Assembly: GCF_002155145.1 (NCBI RefSeq)
Contig: NZ_CP021323.1
Span: 186,001-250,000 of the forward strand
Source of the DNA: Kushneria konosiri
GTDB lineage: Bacteria > Pseudomonadota > Gammaproteobacteria > Pseudomonadales > Halomonadaceae
Reading direction: 5' to 3'
DNA length: 64,000 nucleotides
The notes beneath the pieces were generated by a model. That model saw only the letters and a program-made list of their open reading frames with translations, made no database searches and was not told the origin of the DNA. Positions 1-10,372 of the stretch are shown here, one piece after another (within the stretch, counting starts at the first letter, position 1; the number at the start of each line of letters is the position of its first letter). The translations under genes were made by a program, and so were the position numbers.

Positions 1-127
1 CGGTCAATGGACACTGGGTACGCTTTCGCCGGGTGAATGGCGGCGTGAGACCATTCACATGCCGCGCACTACGTCGTCAGCAAACACACGCCCCTCGCGC
101 GACCGATCACGCAGGAAACCGCGATGA
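1..127 (+). CDS. rluE: 23S rRNA pseudouridine synthase RluE, C-terminal fragment
   Basis: Only the last 41 codons are present; the 5' part lies outside the window. Reading from base 2, the peptide begins GQWTLGTLSPGEWR, which resembles the conserved C-terminal segment of RluB/RluE-type pseudouridine synthases (tryptophan, then L-x-PGEWR). These enzymes isomerise specific uridines of 23S rRNA. The stop codon TGA at 125-127 overlaps the ATG of the next gene (ATGA), implying translational coupling. In enterics rluE directly precedes nudJ-mnmA-hflD-purB, the same order as here. About 27 residues follow the conserved motif, an extension beyond the usual end. The assignment rests on a short motif plus synteny. 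Confidence 0.7.
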   Translation, partial: GQWTLGTLSPGEWRRETIHMPRTTSSANTRPSRDRSRRKPR

Positions 128-606
128 ACCGATTCCTTCCTCACGTCACGGTGGCTGCCGTGGTGACCGACCGTGAACGTTATTTGCTGGTTGAGGAGCG
201 CAACCGTCTCCGACCGGACGCGACAGTAACCGTCTTCAATCAGCCGGCCGGTCATCTCGAGGCCGATGAATCCCTGATCGATGCTGTTCACCGGGAAACG
301 CTTGAAGAGAGCGGCTGGGAGATCGCGCTCGAGGGCTATATGGGCCTTTACATCAATACCGCACCCAACGGTGTGGTCTATCACAGCCATACCTTTCTGG
401 CACGCCCGGTGCGACGGACCAATGAGACACTCGATGACGGCATCATACGGGCTGACTGGTACTCGCTGACCGACATTCAAGCGCTGGAGTGTCAAGGACG
501 ACTCAGAAGCCCCCTGGTGCTCAGACGCATTCATGATGCCCTCGAAGACCGTCTCTATCCGCTGACCCTGATCCGGGATCTCGATCACCCTGATACTGCC
601 TCATGA
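124..606 (+). CDS. nudJ: Nudix hydrolase, NudJ-type phosphatase
   Basis: 160-residue single-domain Nudix hydrolase. The Nudix box G-x5-E-x7-RE-x2-EE-x-GW is intact (G at about residue 43, RETLEESGW at about 57-65). NudJ of E. coli (about 153 residues) acts on thiamin pyrophosphate precursors and nucleoside di/triphosphates; the substrate here is inferred from family and synteny. The gene starts inside the stop codon of rluE and ends about 100 bp before mnmA, matching the enteric rluE-nudJ-mnmA-hflD-purB arrangement. The protein is cytosolic and carries no signal peptide. Confidence 0.88.
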   Translation: MNRFLPHVTVAAVVTDRERYLLVEERNRLRPDATVTVFNQPAGHLEADESLIDAVHRETLEESGWEIALEGYMGLYINTAPNGVVYHSHTFLARPVRRTNETLDDGIIRADWYSLTDIQALECQGRLRSPLVLRRIHDALEDRLYPLTLIRDLDHPDTAS

Positions 607-672
607 GATTTCAGGACAGGCATCGTGCCAGGCTCGTTGACTCTCGCCTGTCAAGGCAGGGGGCCGCTGACG

Positions 673-678
673 TATAAT
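673..678 (+). promoter_or_regulatory. Consensus -10 element upstream of mnmA
   Basis: A perfect TATAAT lies 33 bp before the preferred mnmA ATG at 712. No good -35 is found at 16-18 bp; TGTCAA at 649-654 is the nearest weak candidate. The location supports initiation at 712 rather than at an upstream in-frame ATG at 625, which would put the promoter inside the gene. Confidence 0.45.
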
Positions 679-711
679 GTCGGCCAAATGATTTCTTACG
701 ACGGGTACGCC

Positions 712-1850
712 ATGACTTCCCCTGTCAACAACACAGTCTCCTCTTCCACGCTTTCAAGAGTCATCGTAGGCATGTCCGGCGGTGTGGATTCTTCCGTGAC
801 GGCGCTTTTGCTGCTTGAGCAGGGCTATCACGTGGAAGGTCTTTTCATGAAGAACTGGGATGAGGACGACGGTACCGAGTACTGCACGGCGAAAGCCGAT
901 CTGGCCGATGCGCAGGCCGTGTGTGATCGCCTGGGCATCCGCCTGCACACGGCCAATTTTGCCGCCGAATACTGGGACAACGTCTTCGAGCATTTTCTCG
1001 AGGAATACCGTGTCGGTCGAACGCCCAATCCGGACATCCTTTGCAACCGCGAGATCAAGTTCAAGGTCTTTCTCGACTATGCCGCCATGCTGGGCGCTGA
1101 CCTGATCGCCACCGGCCACTACGTTCGGCGCGAGGATCGTGACGGTCGCACCCTGCTGTGCAAGGGCATCGATGCCAACAAGGATCAGAGCTATTTCCTG
1201 CACGCCGTCAGCGAACAGGCGCTCAGCCGCACCCTGTTTCCGATCGGGGAAATGGAAAAGTCCGAAGTGCGAGCCATCGCTGAACAACACGGTCTGGCGA
1301 CAGCACGCAAGAAGGATTCCACCGGCATCTGCTTTATCGGCGAACGTCGCTTTGCCGATTTTCTGCGCCAGTACCTACCGGCCCAGTCAGGGCGCATTCA
1401 GACCCCTGAAGGCGAGGATATCGGCGAACACATGGGGCTGATGTATTACACCCTGGGGCAGCGCCAGGGGCTGGGCATCGGTGGCATCAATGGCTATCCG
1501 GAAGCCCCCTGGTATGTGGCTGACAAGGATCTTGAACGCAACGTACTGATTGCGGTACAGGGCAAGCATCATGACCTGCTCTATCGACAGTCGCTGACCA
1601 CCGAAGCCATGCACTGGATCGGTGAAGCGCCTGCAACGAAGGATTTCCACGCCAGCGCCAAGATTCGCTATCGCCAGAGCGATCAGCCCTGCCGGGTCGT
1701 CGTCAACGAGGATCAAAGCGTTACCCTGATCTTTGACGAACCCCAGCGCGCCGTCACCCCGGGGCAGTCCGCAGTCCTCTACCAGGGCAACGTTTGCCTG
1801 GGCGGTGCGGTGATTGCCACGACATTTCGTCAGGCACTGGAGAGTGCAGC

Positions 1851-1854
<4 letters not shown>
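712..1854 (+). CDS. mnmA: tRNA-specific 2-thiouridylase MnmA
   Basis: 380-residue ATP-dependent enzyme that thiolates U34 of tRNA-Lys, -Glu and -Gln with sulfur relayed from the Tus proteins. The PP-loop SGGVDSS is at residues 22-28. The catalytic cysteines are in [11 protein letters not shown] (Cys111) and [10 protein letters not shown] (near residue 207), equivalent to E. coli Cys102 and Cys199. E. coli MnmA is 368 residues long. I chose the ATG at 712 because a consensus -10 lies between it and the upstream in-frame ATG at 625. The stop codon overlaps the hflD start (ATGA), as expected for this conserved pair. Confidence 0.96.
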
Positions 1855-3913
<2,059 letters not shown>

Positions 3914-3939
3914 AGCGCATCCAACAGCAGGGATCTCTC

Positions 3940-5139
3940 ATGACCGATCACACACGCCTCCCTCTGGGAGGCATGTCAGCCGAAACCTTCCTGCGCGATT
4001 ACTGGCAGAAAAAACCGCTGTTGATCCGGGGCGCCTTTCCGGATTTCCAGTCGCCGCTGGAGCCGGACGAGCTGGCGGGCCTTGCCTGTGAAGACAACGT
4101 CGAGGCGCGTCTGGTCGAGCTGGAAGGGCCGGACAAGGCATGGCAGGTCTCGCACGGCCCGTTCGATGACGAGACCTTCTCCCGCCTTGGACGCCGCGAC
4201 TGGTCCCTGCTGGTTCAGGCCGTGGATCACTATGTGCCGGATGTGGCCGAACTGCTCGAGCACTTCACCTTTATCCCGCGCTGGCGACTGGATGACATCA
4301 TGGCAAGCTTTGCCCCGCCGGGTGGCAACGTTGGCGCACACGTTGACAACTACGACGTGTTTCTTCTGCAGGCCAGTGGTCAGCGCCGCTGGCAGCTCGG
4401 TGATGTCATGCCAGACGATGCCCCCATCATTGATGGCATCGATCTGCGCATTCTTGCCGACTTCCAGGTGACCAACGATCAGGACTGGGTGCTCGAGCCC
4501 GGCGACATGCTGTATCTGCCGCCGCGAGTGGCCCATCATGGCATCAGTCAGAGCGAAGACTGCATGACCTTCTCGGTCGGCTTTCGGGCGCCGTCCATGG
4601 ATGAAATGGTGACGTCCTGGGCGGATTACCTCGGTGAACAGCTTGAAGAGTCATCGCGCTATCAAGACCCGGACCTGGAAGCGTCCGATGACAGCGCCCT
4701 GATCAACGACGTCACCCTGACCCGCGTGCGCAAGCAGATGCTGGCCGCGCTGGATAACCCCGAGCAGATGGCACAATGGTTCGGACGCATCATGACTCAG
4801 GTGAAATATCCCGATCAGCTGATGCCCCCCATGACCCCGGCCAGCGAAGACACGGTGACCCGCGCACTGGAAGAAGGCGACCTGCTTGAACCGTCCCCCG
4901 GTTCGCGGCTGGCCTGGCACCCACAGGAGGAACGCGCCACGCTCTTTGTCGATGGTGACGGTCACGAATGCAGCTCTGCACTGGCAAGGCGCCTGACCGG
5001 CGCCAGGCTTCTGGATCAGGAGATACTATCGCTGGAAGGTGCTGGCGCTCTGCTTGCGACGCTGCTCAATCGCGGCAGTCTTCGCTGGGTAGATGAAGAT
5101 GAGGATCTGGATGATGACGACGAGTTTGCGGACGACTGA
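3940..5139 (+). CDS. roxA: Ribosomal protein uL16 arginine hydroxylase RoxA (YcfD family)
   Basis: 399-residue JmjC-type cupin, a 2-oxoglutarate/Fe(II) oxygenase. Its E. coli relative YcfD hydroxylates an arginine of ribosomal protein L16. The iron triad is visible: H-x-D in GAHVDNYDVF (about residues 133-135) and the distal histidine in RVAHHG (about 198). The C-terminal half matches the winged-helix/dimerisation part of YcfD. It is longer than E. coli YcfD (373 residues) because of a very acidic tail (Asp/Glu-rich last 15 residues). A GNAT gene follows after 2 bp, so the two are likely co-transcribed. Confidence 0.9.
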   Translation: MTDHTRLPLGGMSAETFLRDYWQKKPLLIRGAFPDFQSPLEPDELAGLACEDNVEARLVELEGPDKAWQVSHGPFDDETFSRLGRRDWSLLVQAVDHYVPDVAELLEHFTFIPRWRLDDIMASFAPPGGNVGAHVDNYDVFLLQASGQRRWQLGDVMPDDAPIIDGIDLRILADFQVTNDQDWVLEPGDMLYLPPRVAHHGISQSEDCMTFSVGFRAPSMDEMVTSWADYLGEQLEESSRYQDPDLEASDDSALINDVTLTRVRKQMLAALDNPEQMAQWFGRIMTQVKYPDQLMPPMTPASEDTVTRALEEGDLLEPSPGSRLAWHPQEERATLFVDGDGHECSSALARRLTGARLLDQEILSLEGAGALLATLLNRGSLRWVDEDEDLDDDDEFADD

Positions 5140-5141
5140 CC

Positions 5142-5573
5142 ATGCCGGGTGATGAGATCACAATCGAAACTGGCGATTGGGCAACGTTGAGTGAACCCTG
5201 TAGCCATATCCGACGTCTCGTTTTCATCCAGGAGCAAAGCGTTGATGAAAGCGAGGAGCTGGACGCACTGGACGCGGTGTGCACTCACTTTCTCATCGTG
5301 GATGGCCAGATACCCTGCGGTACCGCAAGGCTCCTCCCCGATGGCCATATCGGACGTGTCGCCATCCTCACAACTCATCGTGGTCTTGGACTGGGCGCAA
5401 GGCTGATGCATCACGTGATTGAACATGCCAGAGCGAAACACTTCACCGAGTGCGCGCTCAGCGCCCAGACTCATGCCACCGGATTCTACGAACAGCTGGG
5501 CTTTGTGGCGCATGGAGCGGTGTATATGGATGCGGGCATCCCACATCGTGACATGACGCTGGCGCTTGCCTGA
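5142..5573 (+). CDS. GNAT family N-acetyltransferase (YjcF-like)
   Basis: 143-residue GNAT protein. The acetyl-CoA-binding motif A is visible as H-R-G-L-G-L-G-A at about residues 86-93, preceded by the GRVAIL strand; FYEQLGF (motif B) and an IPHRDM ending are typical of the YjcF group. The substrate cannot be deduced. The start is 2 bp after the roxA stop, so it is probably translated from the roxA mRNA; an association with the ribosome is only a guess. Confidence 0.85.
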   Translation: MPGDEITIETGDWATLSEPCSHIRRLVFIQEQSVDESEELDALDAVCTHFLIVDGQIPCGTARLLPDGHIGRVAILTTHRGLGLGARLMHHVIEHARAKHFTECALSAQTHATGFYEQLGFVAHGAVYMDAGIPHRDMTLALA

Positions 5574-5723
5574 GCCAGAAGGGTGACGCTGGCAGTTGCC
5601 ATATTCGCAGGCTACAGTGTTGCTGCATGCAGACCGGATGGAAACCTGTACCGGATTCCATTGTCAAACAGTGTTCCAGAACAAACAGCCCGTCGGCTCA
5701 AAAAGCCGGCGCAGGAGTAATCC

Positions 5724-6191
5724 ATGAAGCGTTATCTTGCTGTTGCAGCCGTTGGCATTCTGACCCTTGGCGGGTGCGCCAACAGCGACATCTACTCCGG
5801 TAATACTTACACCGGCAACCAGGCCAAAACGGCACGCAACGTCACCTATGGCACGGTCACCGGTGTACGTCCCGTGACCATTCAGGCGGGTAACGAAAAC
5901 AACTCCGGGCTTGGCGGGATCGGCGGTGCCGTTCTGGGCGGCCTTTTGGGCAACCAGTTCGGTGGTGGCTCCGGGCGTGTCCTGACAACGGCAGTAGGTG
6001 GCATTGGTGGCGCCATTGCCGGCAGCAAGGTTGAAGACCGTGTCAATCAGGTCAGCGCCTATGAAATTCAGGTCCGCACTGACAGCGGTCAGGACATTGT
6101 GGTGGTGCAAAAGGCTGACACCCCCTATCAGCCCGGCCAGCGCGTCAGACTTATCGGTTCGGGCAACAGCATGAGCATCGCGCCCGAATAA
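5724..6191 (+). CDS. SlyB-like outer-membrane lipoprotein with glycine zipper
   Basis: 155-residue lipoprotein. A lipobox LGGC places the acylated Cys at residue 18 after a short hydrophobic signal. A glycine-zipper 2TM segment spans about residues 65-105 (repeated GGIGGA/GGLLGN), followed by a small beta-rich C-terminal region with QDIVVVQ and PGQRVRL. This matches the SlyB/Pcp/OmpA-2TM family, whose E. coli member forms ring-like outer-membrane assemblies under envelope stress. Residue 2 of the mature protein is Ala, compatible with outer-membrane sorting. The gene is monocistronic, with a strong terminator 26 bp downstream. Confidence 0.85.
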   Translation: MKRYLAVAAVGILTLGGCANSDIYSGNTYTGNQAKTARNVTYGTVTGVRPVTIQAGNENNSGLGGIGGAVLGGLLGNQFGGGSGRVLTTAVGGIGGAIAGSKVEDRVNQVSAYEIQVRTDSGQDIVVVQKADTPYQPGQRVRLIGSGNSMSIAPE

Positions 6192-6216
6192 GCGCTTTGC
6201 TTGTTTTCAACGTTTT

Positions 6217-6243
6217 AAAAACCGCCTTTGTGGCGGTTTTTTA
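6217..6243 (+). terminator. Rho-independent terminator after the SlyB-like gene
   Basis: AAAACCGCC pairs with GGCGGTTTT over a short TTTGT loop and ends in a T tract. The flanking A and T tracts make it potentially bidirectional, but no minus-strand gene ends here. Confidence 0.88.
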
Positions 6244-6336
6244 ACGCCTGAAGAATTGACCGGGCACAGTCTGTCATCATCAGCTAAAGTAAGCCTGTTA
6301 ATGAAAATAGCCTCATAAAAAACGGGAACTTTTCTC

Positions 6337-7314
6337 ATGATCGGTCGCGCGATACTGGCAGGCAGTACCCTGCTTTTCTCCGCTTCTGCCATGGCAGATG
6401 GCGTTTTGACCCTCAAGCTTGCCAATGACTTCTTCAGTGCACGCAGCGATGACGGCCACTATACCAGCGGGCTTGAAGGAAGCTGGACCTTCAAGCCGCA
6501 CGACAATCACTGGACACGCACAGTGGCGGGCTGGATTCCGGGCTGGAGTGCCGATGACGTTGATGCCGCCTCCTATCGCTTTGGCCAGCAGATCTATACC
6601 CCCAGAAATACCAGACGTGATGAACTGATCACCGATGACCGCCCTTATGCAGGCTATCTCTATGGCGGCGTCTCCCTTTACCGCCACAACCTGAGCCCAC
6701 AGTGGCGCATCAACGATGCCTTCTCTCTGGATATCGGCCTGGTTGGCCCGGGATCTGGTGCAAAGGCGGTGCAGAAGAACTTTCATCATCTGGTCGACAG
6801 TGATGATCCAAAGGGATGGCATCATCAGCTCAACAATGAACCCACCGTCACCCTTGCCATGCAGCGGAGCTGGTGGTATCGCGATAGTCTGGGCGATCTG
6901 TCCATGGAATATGGCCCCAATATCGGCCTTACTTTAGGCAACCTCTACGACTATGCCTCTGCAGGGCTGGGGATCCGTCTCGGACGCCAGCTGGACAATC
7001 AGTACACCACACCGAGTGCAGCGCCCTACTCTTCTTCCAACATGATGTTTTCGCGTGACCGCAGCTTTAACTGGTACGTCTTTGGCAACGCACAGGGCCG
7101 TTTCGTGGCACGTAACATGCTGCTGGATGGCAACACGTTTGAAAACAGCCACAGTGTCGACAAACGTCAGTGGGTAGGTGATCTGGAACTTGGCGGCGCC
7201 ATCACCTGGGGTAGCTACAACTTGAGCCTGACAACACTTAAACGCAGCCGTGAGTTTGAGCGTCAGGACGACGCTGACTACTTTAGTGTTGTGACGTTAT
7301 CAAGCTGGCTTTGA
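6337..7314 (+). CDS. LpxR-family (DUF2219) lipid A deacylase-like outer-membrane protein
   Basis: 325-residue protein with a signal peptide (cleavage after ASAMA, residue 20). It has LpxR-family features: ND at residues 30-31, a YTSG motif at 42-45, GQQIYTP at 83-89, DRPYAG at 101-106, and a His pair followed by GWHHQL around 150-164. In Salmonella, LpxR is a 12-stranded outer-membrane barrel that removes the 3'-acyloxyacyl chain of lipid A; Asn, Asp, Thr and His residues of equivalent segments form its active site. Many DUF2219 proteins in marine bacteria are uncharacterised, so enzymatic activity is inference. It has no operon partner. Confidence 0.8.
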   Translation: MIGRAILAGSTLLFSASAMADGVLTLKLANDFFSARSDDGHYTSGLEGSWTFKPHDNHWTRTVAGWIPGWSADDVDAASYRFGQQIYTPRNTRRDELITDDRPYAGYLYGGVSLYRHNLSPQWRINDAFSLDIGLVGPGSGAKAVQKNFHHLVDSDDPKGWHHQLNNEPTVTLAMQRSWWYRDSLGDLSMEYGPNIGLTLGNLYDYASAGLGIRLGRQLDNQYTTPSAAPYSSSNMMFSRDRSFNWYVFGNAQGRFVARNMLLDGNTFENSHSVDKRQWVGDLELGGAITWGSYNLSLTTLKRSREFERQDDADYFSVVTLSSWL

Positions 7315-7415
7315 TCCCGACAGAATGATCCGGGAACCGGCTTTCCTGTATAACTCTTGTATCGCTTCATAGCTTTCGATTATCAAAACAATAAAAAACA
7401 CTGTAAAAAAATAAC

Positions 7416-7444
7416 GTGACAAACAAAACAGTGTTCTCTATAGT
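7416..7444 (+). promoter_or_regulatory. Sigma70-type promoter of the OmpW-like gene
   Basis: GTGACA (7416-7421) and TATAGT (7439-7444) are separated by exactly 17 bp, each with 5 of 6 consensus bases. The surroundings are AT-rich, unlike the rest of the window. The element lies about 80 bp upstream of the ATG at 7527, leaving a 5' leader of roughly 75 nt. Confidence 0.6.
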
Positions 7445-7526
7445 TTGCATCAAGCATTAGGAAACAGCGTTTTCCAACTACAACCCCATCGATATGAACC
7501 TATTCATTTCGAGCAAGGAGAAGATC

Positions 7527-8096
7527 ATGACTCTGAACAAACTCTTCGCAGCTTCTGTTCTGGTAGGCACCAGCGTTTTCGCCGCTCAGTCTGCCATGGC
7601 TTATGGTCAGGGTGATGTCTACGCCCGCGCCGATGTTGTTAAATCCGACATCACCGCCAGCGGCGGCTTCAATGACGAAAACACCTGGAACGGTGCCATC
7701 GGTGTCATGCCGTTTGACAAGCTGGGGGTTGAACTTAGCGGCAGCAACAGCAACGACTATGACGGTAACAACGGCGATAGCTTCAAGATGAAGCAGTACA
7801 ACATCATGGCGCAGTACTACCCGTTGGGCGGCACCGACTCACGCGTTCAGCCTTATGCAGGTCTGGGCGCCAGCTACGTTACCTTCAACGATTCAAGCCT
7901 CAATGGCGGCGCTGACACCTTTGAAAAGCGTCAGTGGGCACCGACAGCTCAGGTAGGTACTGACCTTCTGATCACTGATAACTGGGCACTCAACGGCTTC
8001 GTCCAGTACACCGATCTGAAGGCTGACTACACCGATGGCGGCGATCGCGACATCGATCCGCTGACCGTAGGCGGCGGCGTCTCCTTCCGCTTCTAA
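7527..8096 (+). CDS. OmpW-like eight-stranded outer-membrane beta-barrel protein
   Basis: 189-residue barrel protein with a signal peptide cleaved after AQSAMA (about residue 24) and a C-terminal Phe (SFRF) as required for BAM recognition. Alternating hydrophobic strands and PYAGLGASYVTF resemble OmpW/outer-membrane beta-barrel families; a small OmpA-like barrel is the alternative. The start at 7527 has an AAGGAG ribosome-binding site 6-8 bp upstream and gives a normal signal peptide; an in-frame ATG 33 bp earlier would precede that site. A bidirectional terminator follows. Confidence 0.75.
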   Translation: MTLNKLFAASVLVGTSVFAAQSAMAYGQGDVYARADVVKSDITASGGFNDENTWNGAIGVMPFDKLGVELSGSNSNDYDGNNGDSFKMKQYNIMAQYYPLGGTDSRVQPYAGLGASYVTFNDSSLNGGADTFEKRQWAPTAQVGTDLLITDNWALNGFVQYTDLKADYTDGGDRDIDPLTVGGGVSFRF

Positions 8097-8138
8097 TCGC
8101 CGGATATGACAGGTTCTGCACAAGTTGCTGCAGAATAC

Positions 8139-8167
8139 AAAAGGCCACCCTTATGGGTGGCCTTTTT
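8139..8167. terminator. Bidirectional terminator between the OmpW-like and GGCT genes
   Basis: AAAAGGCCACCC pairs with GGGTGGCCTTTT across a TTAT loop. It is flanked by an A tract and a T tract, so it can terminate the plus-strand barrel gene and the minus-strand GGCT gene that ends at 8183. Confidence 0.9.
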
Positions 8168-8182
8168 CATTGCAGGTTTCAA

Positions 8183-8716
8183 TTACCCTGGCGTGGTTCG
8201 AGAAATTCCCAGCGACAGCAGTGCCTCATCACCAAGACTTTCAATACAGTGCTGGGTCCTCAGGCGCTCAAGATAGGTTTGGCTTAGAAAGTCTCTGCCT
8301 TCAAGAAGGTGTCCCAGATATTCACGTGCCGGCAATCGCCCGGGCGCCGTTTTTTCCGGCAAAGCCACATAAACCCAGGCAAATCGCGGTCCATCAGGGG
8401 TATCAATCCTTTCCACCTGTCGGCAGTACTCTGCAGGATGACCTTCAAAGGGGTCCATGTCCCTGATCTGACCAGGGTGGTTCAACTCATATAAAACGCC
8501 TTCGACCTGCCCTCCAGCCTCCTTCCTGACATTGGCATGCGCGACGCCATCGACCCGGGAGGCCTTGTCAAAATAGAGCTGCCAGCCTTCAAGAAGTCCA
8601 GACATCCTGCGCCGGGTCTCCCCGACGCGCGCCTGCATCCGATCGGCATTCATGTTGCTGCCATAGGCAAAATAATGAAGTATTTCAACATCCTGATCAT
8701 GAAATTCGCCGCTCAT
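8183..8716 (-). CDS. Gamma-glutamylcyclotransferase-like (AIG2/GGCT fold) protein
   Basis: 177-residue protein with the GGCT signature YGSN at residues 18-21 and a candidate catalytic Glu in DPFEGHPAEY (about residue 91). GGCT-fold enzymes convert gamma-glutamyl dipeptides, amines or glutathione to 5-oxoproline; the bacterial substrates are often unknown. The start ATG overlaps the stop of the upstream yqcC gene (ATGA, 8713-8716), so the two are translationally coupled. Confidence 0.82.
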   Translation of the reverse strand: MSGEFHDQDVEILHYFAYGSNMNADRMQARVGETRRRMSGLLEGWQLYFDKASRVDGVAHANVRKEAGGQVEGVLYELNHPGQIRDMDPFEGHPAEYCRQVERIDTPDGPRFAWVYVALPEKTAPGRLPAREYLGHLLEGRDFLSQTYLERLRTQHCIESLGDEALLSLGISRTTPG

Positions 8717-9066
8717 TCACTCTCCTGTGGTCGCAGTTTACCTTTGACGAGCACGTTATCCACATCGCGAAGTGCTTCCAGAATGGGCAGTCGAACGCTG
8801 GACCGGTTTTCCTGCAGATAGACTTCAGCTGCCGGAGCGATATTGGCATTGTCCGGCAGCGGGTGCCTGCCGTCCATGAGACTGCGCAGTCGGGGAATCA
8901 GCACATAGCGCAGCCATTGACCCATCGACATGGTGTCGGCGTTGAAAGGTTGCTCACTGTCAAAGGCTGACGGCTCAGGCTGGGTCTGACTTTTCCAGAG
9001 GTCTCCTGCACGCATGGCAGCTTCAAGACGTGTCAGTGCGACATCCAGTGATTCATATTGGGTCAT
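8713..9066 (-). CDS. yqcC: YqcC family protein
   Basis: 117-residue protein resembling YqcC (DUF446) of E. coli (109 residues). Matching segments include SMGQWLRYVLIPRL, LP-N-NIAP-AEVYL and RDVDNVL near the end. Function is unknown; in E. coli the gene lies beside truC (tRNA pseudouridine synthase), but here the partner is a GGCT-like gene with a 4-bp overlap. The start at 9066 was chosen over an in-frame codon 36 bp upstream because it gives the family N-terminus (YESLDVALTRLEAAMR). Confidence 0.8.
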   Translation of the reverse strand: MTQYESLDVALTRLEAAMRAGDLWKSQTQPEPSAFDSEQPFNADTMSMGQWLRYVLIPRLRSLMDGRHPLPDNANIAPAAEVYLQENRSSVRLPILEALRDVDNVLVKGKLRPQESE

Positions 9067-9325
9067 GAGGGTTCCTGCTCGATAAAATGGAATACCGACC
9101 ATTATGCGGGCGCAAAACGATGAATAAAATGACGAGCAGCTGACATGGGCCTGTCATTGTCCGGTCATCTTTTTGCACAGATTGACTGAATGAACGTGTG
9201 GATAAGATCGGGATAGTTTTGCCAGCCCCTGTTGACTCGCTGGCTGCAGGGATTTGTTTATTTTTTGCACAGTGCGGGACTGGCGCACCAATCATCAACA
9301 CGATACATTGCGCGGCCGCGCCGAT

Positions 9326-10372
9326 ATGAATCCTTCTGGAAATACCCTGATGTTAACGCCCACACTTGTTGATCTTTTCAGTCACGCCGACATCACGCTT
9401 CAAATCTATCATCTCGGCCGGCGCGTCGTGCCCTGCTCCCTTGAACACTTCGGAGCCTTTGAAAGACAGGAAATCGCCTGGTCCCAGCCCTGGCAATCGC
9501 AGGCACAGGTGGCCCTGGTCTTTACGCCTGCCCCTGCAGATGACCCCATCATCTGGTGTCTGGCGCTGCCGCTGGACGAGCAGTCCATGCTGGTACCGGC
9601 CTTGCGCGATGGATTTCTCGAGCAGTTGATGAGCGCCTTCAAGCGCCAGCCGGATGGCAGCCTGGCGCTGGACAGCGCCGCAGAAACCCTCAAGGAGGTT
9701 GCCATTGCCCTGCAGCCCGGTGAACTCACCAAAGCGCTTTTGCATGCGCGCATTGCTCATGATCTTGAACGCCCGGCCAGCCGTTTTCATGACGACGCCC
9801 GAGCCTACTATTTAGGTGATGAGCCAACACCGGCGTGGCAGGACCTGGGTCTTCAGGGCATCGCTGATCTGGTGGTGCGCCGAACGGATGAGGACGAGAG
9901 GCATCTGGCCAGCCGGCTGGAGAAACTCTCCAGCCCGGCGCTTGTCGCCCTGTGTGACTGTCTTGCGCATGCGCCAGTACAGCAGCCTTCCCTGCTTGAC
10001 GCCATGGTATCAAGGCATCAGGCAACGGCTGCGGATCATCCTTGCCTGCAGGCACTCATGAGCGCGATTCTGGCCAGCCCGCTCGATCAGGCAGGTCGAT
10101 GGCTGGAAACCCTGCTGGAGCACTCGATGGAGACTACGGCGCTGGCTACCATTGCCGCACGTGGCTGGCACCATCTTGAGCATGAACAGCGCAGCATCGA
10201 CTATCTTGTCAATATGTCGCAGCTTTCGACGCATGATTTCAGGGTTCTGATCAAGGACCTTACCCGAATCCCGCGTCTTCGGCTGCCCATGATCATGGCC
10301 ATGAAGCAGGCAAGCCCCGGCTCTACCCTGTGGCAGCAGATTGACGCGATACAGAGAGAAAAGCATGGATGA
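9326..10372 (+). CDS. DUF3549 family protein of unknown function
   Basis: 348 residues from the ATG at 9326; a second ATG at 9350 has a better-placed GGAAAT ribosome-binding site and may be the real start (340 residues). The N-terminal region (F-S-x-ADITLQIYHLGRRVVPC followed by FGAFE) matches DUF3549 proteins of Pseudomonas and Halomonas. The rest is helical and repeat-like, with LASRLEKLSSPALVALCDCL-like segments. No signal peptide or catalytic motif is evident. Its last 8 bp overlap the start of rimB, and rimK follows, which suggests a shared role; no function is established. Confidence 0.75.
   Translation: MNPSGNTLMLTPTLVDLFSHADITLQIYHLGRRVVPCSLEHFGAFERQEIAWSQPWQSQAQVALVFTPAPADDPIIWCLALPLDEQSMLVPALRDGFLEQLMSAFKRQPDGSLALDSAAETLKEVAIALQPGELTKALLHARIAHDLERPASRFHDDARAYYLGDEPTPAWQDLGLQGIADLVVRRTDEDERHLASRLEKLSSPALVALCDCLAHAPVQQPSLLDAMVSRHQATAADHPCLQALMSAILASPLDQAGRWLETLLEHSMETTALATIAARGWHHLEHEQRSIDYLVNMSQLSTHDFRVLIKDLTRIPRLRLPMIMAMKQASPGSTLWQQIDAIQREKHG

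Noticed and set aside
637-678. TTGACT with TATAAT as the mnmA promoter
   Set aside because: The spacing is 30 bp, far outside the 16-18 bp range; only the -10 was kept.
6256-6290. TTGACC and TAAAGT as a promoter for the LpxR-like gene
   Set aside because: The spacing of 23 bp is too long and no better -10 was found.
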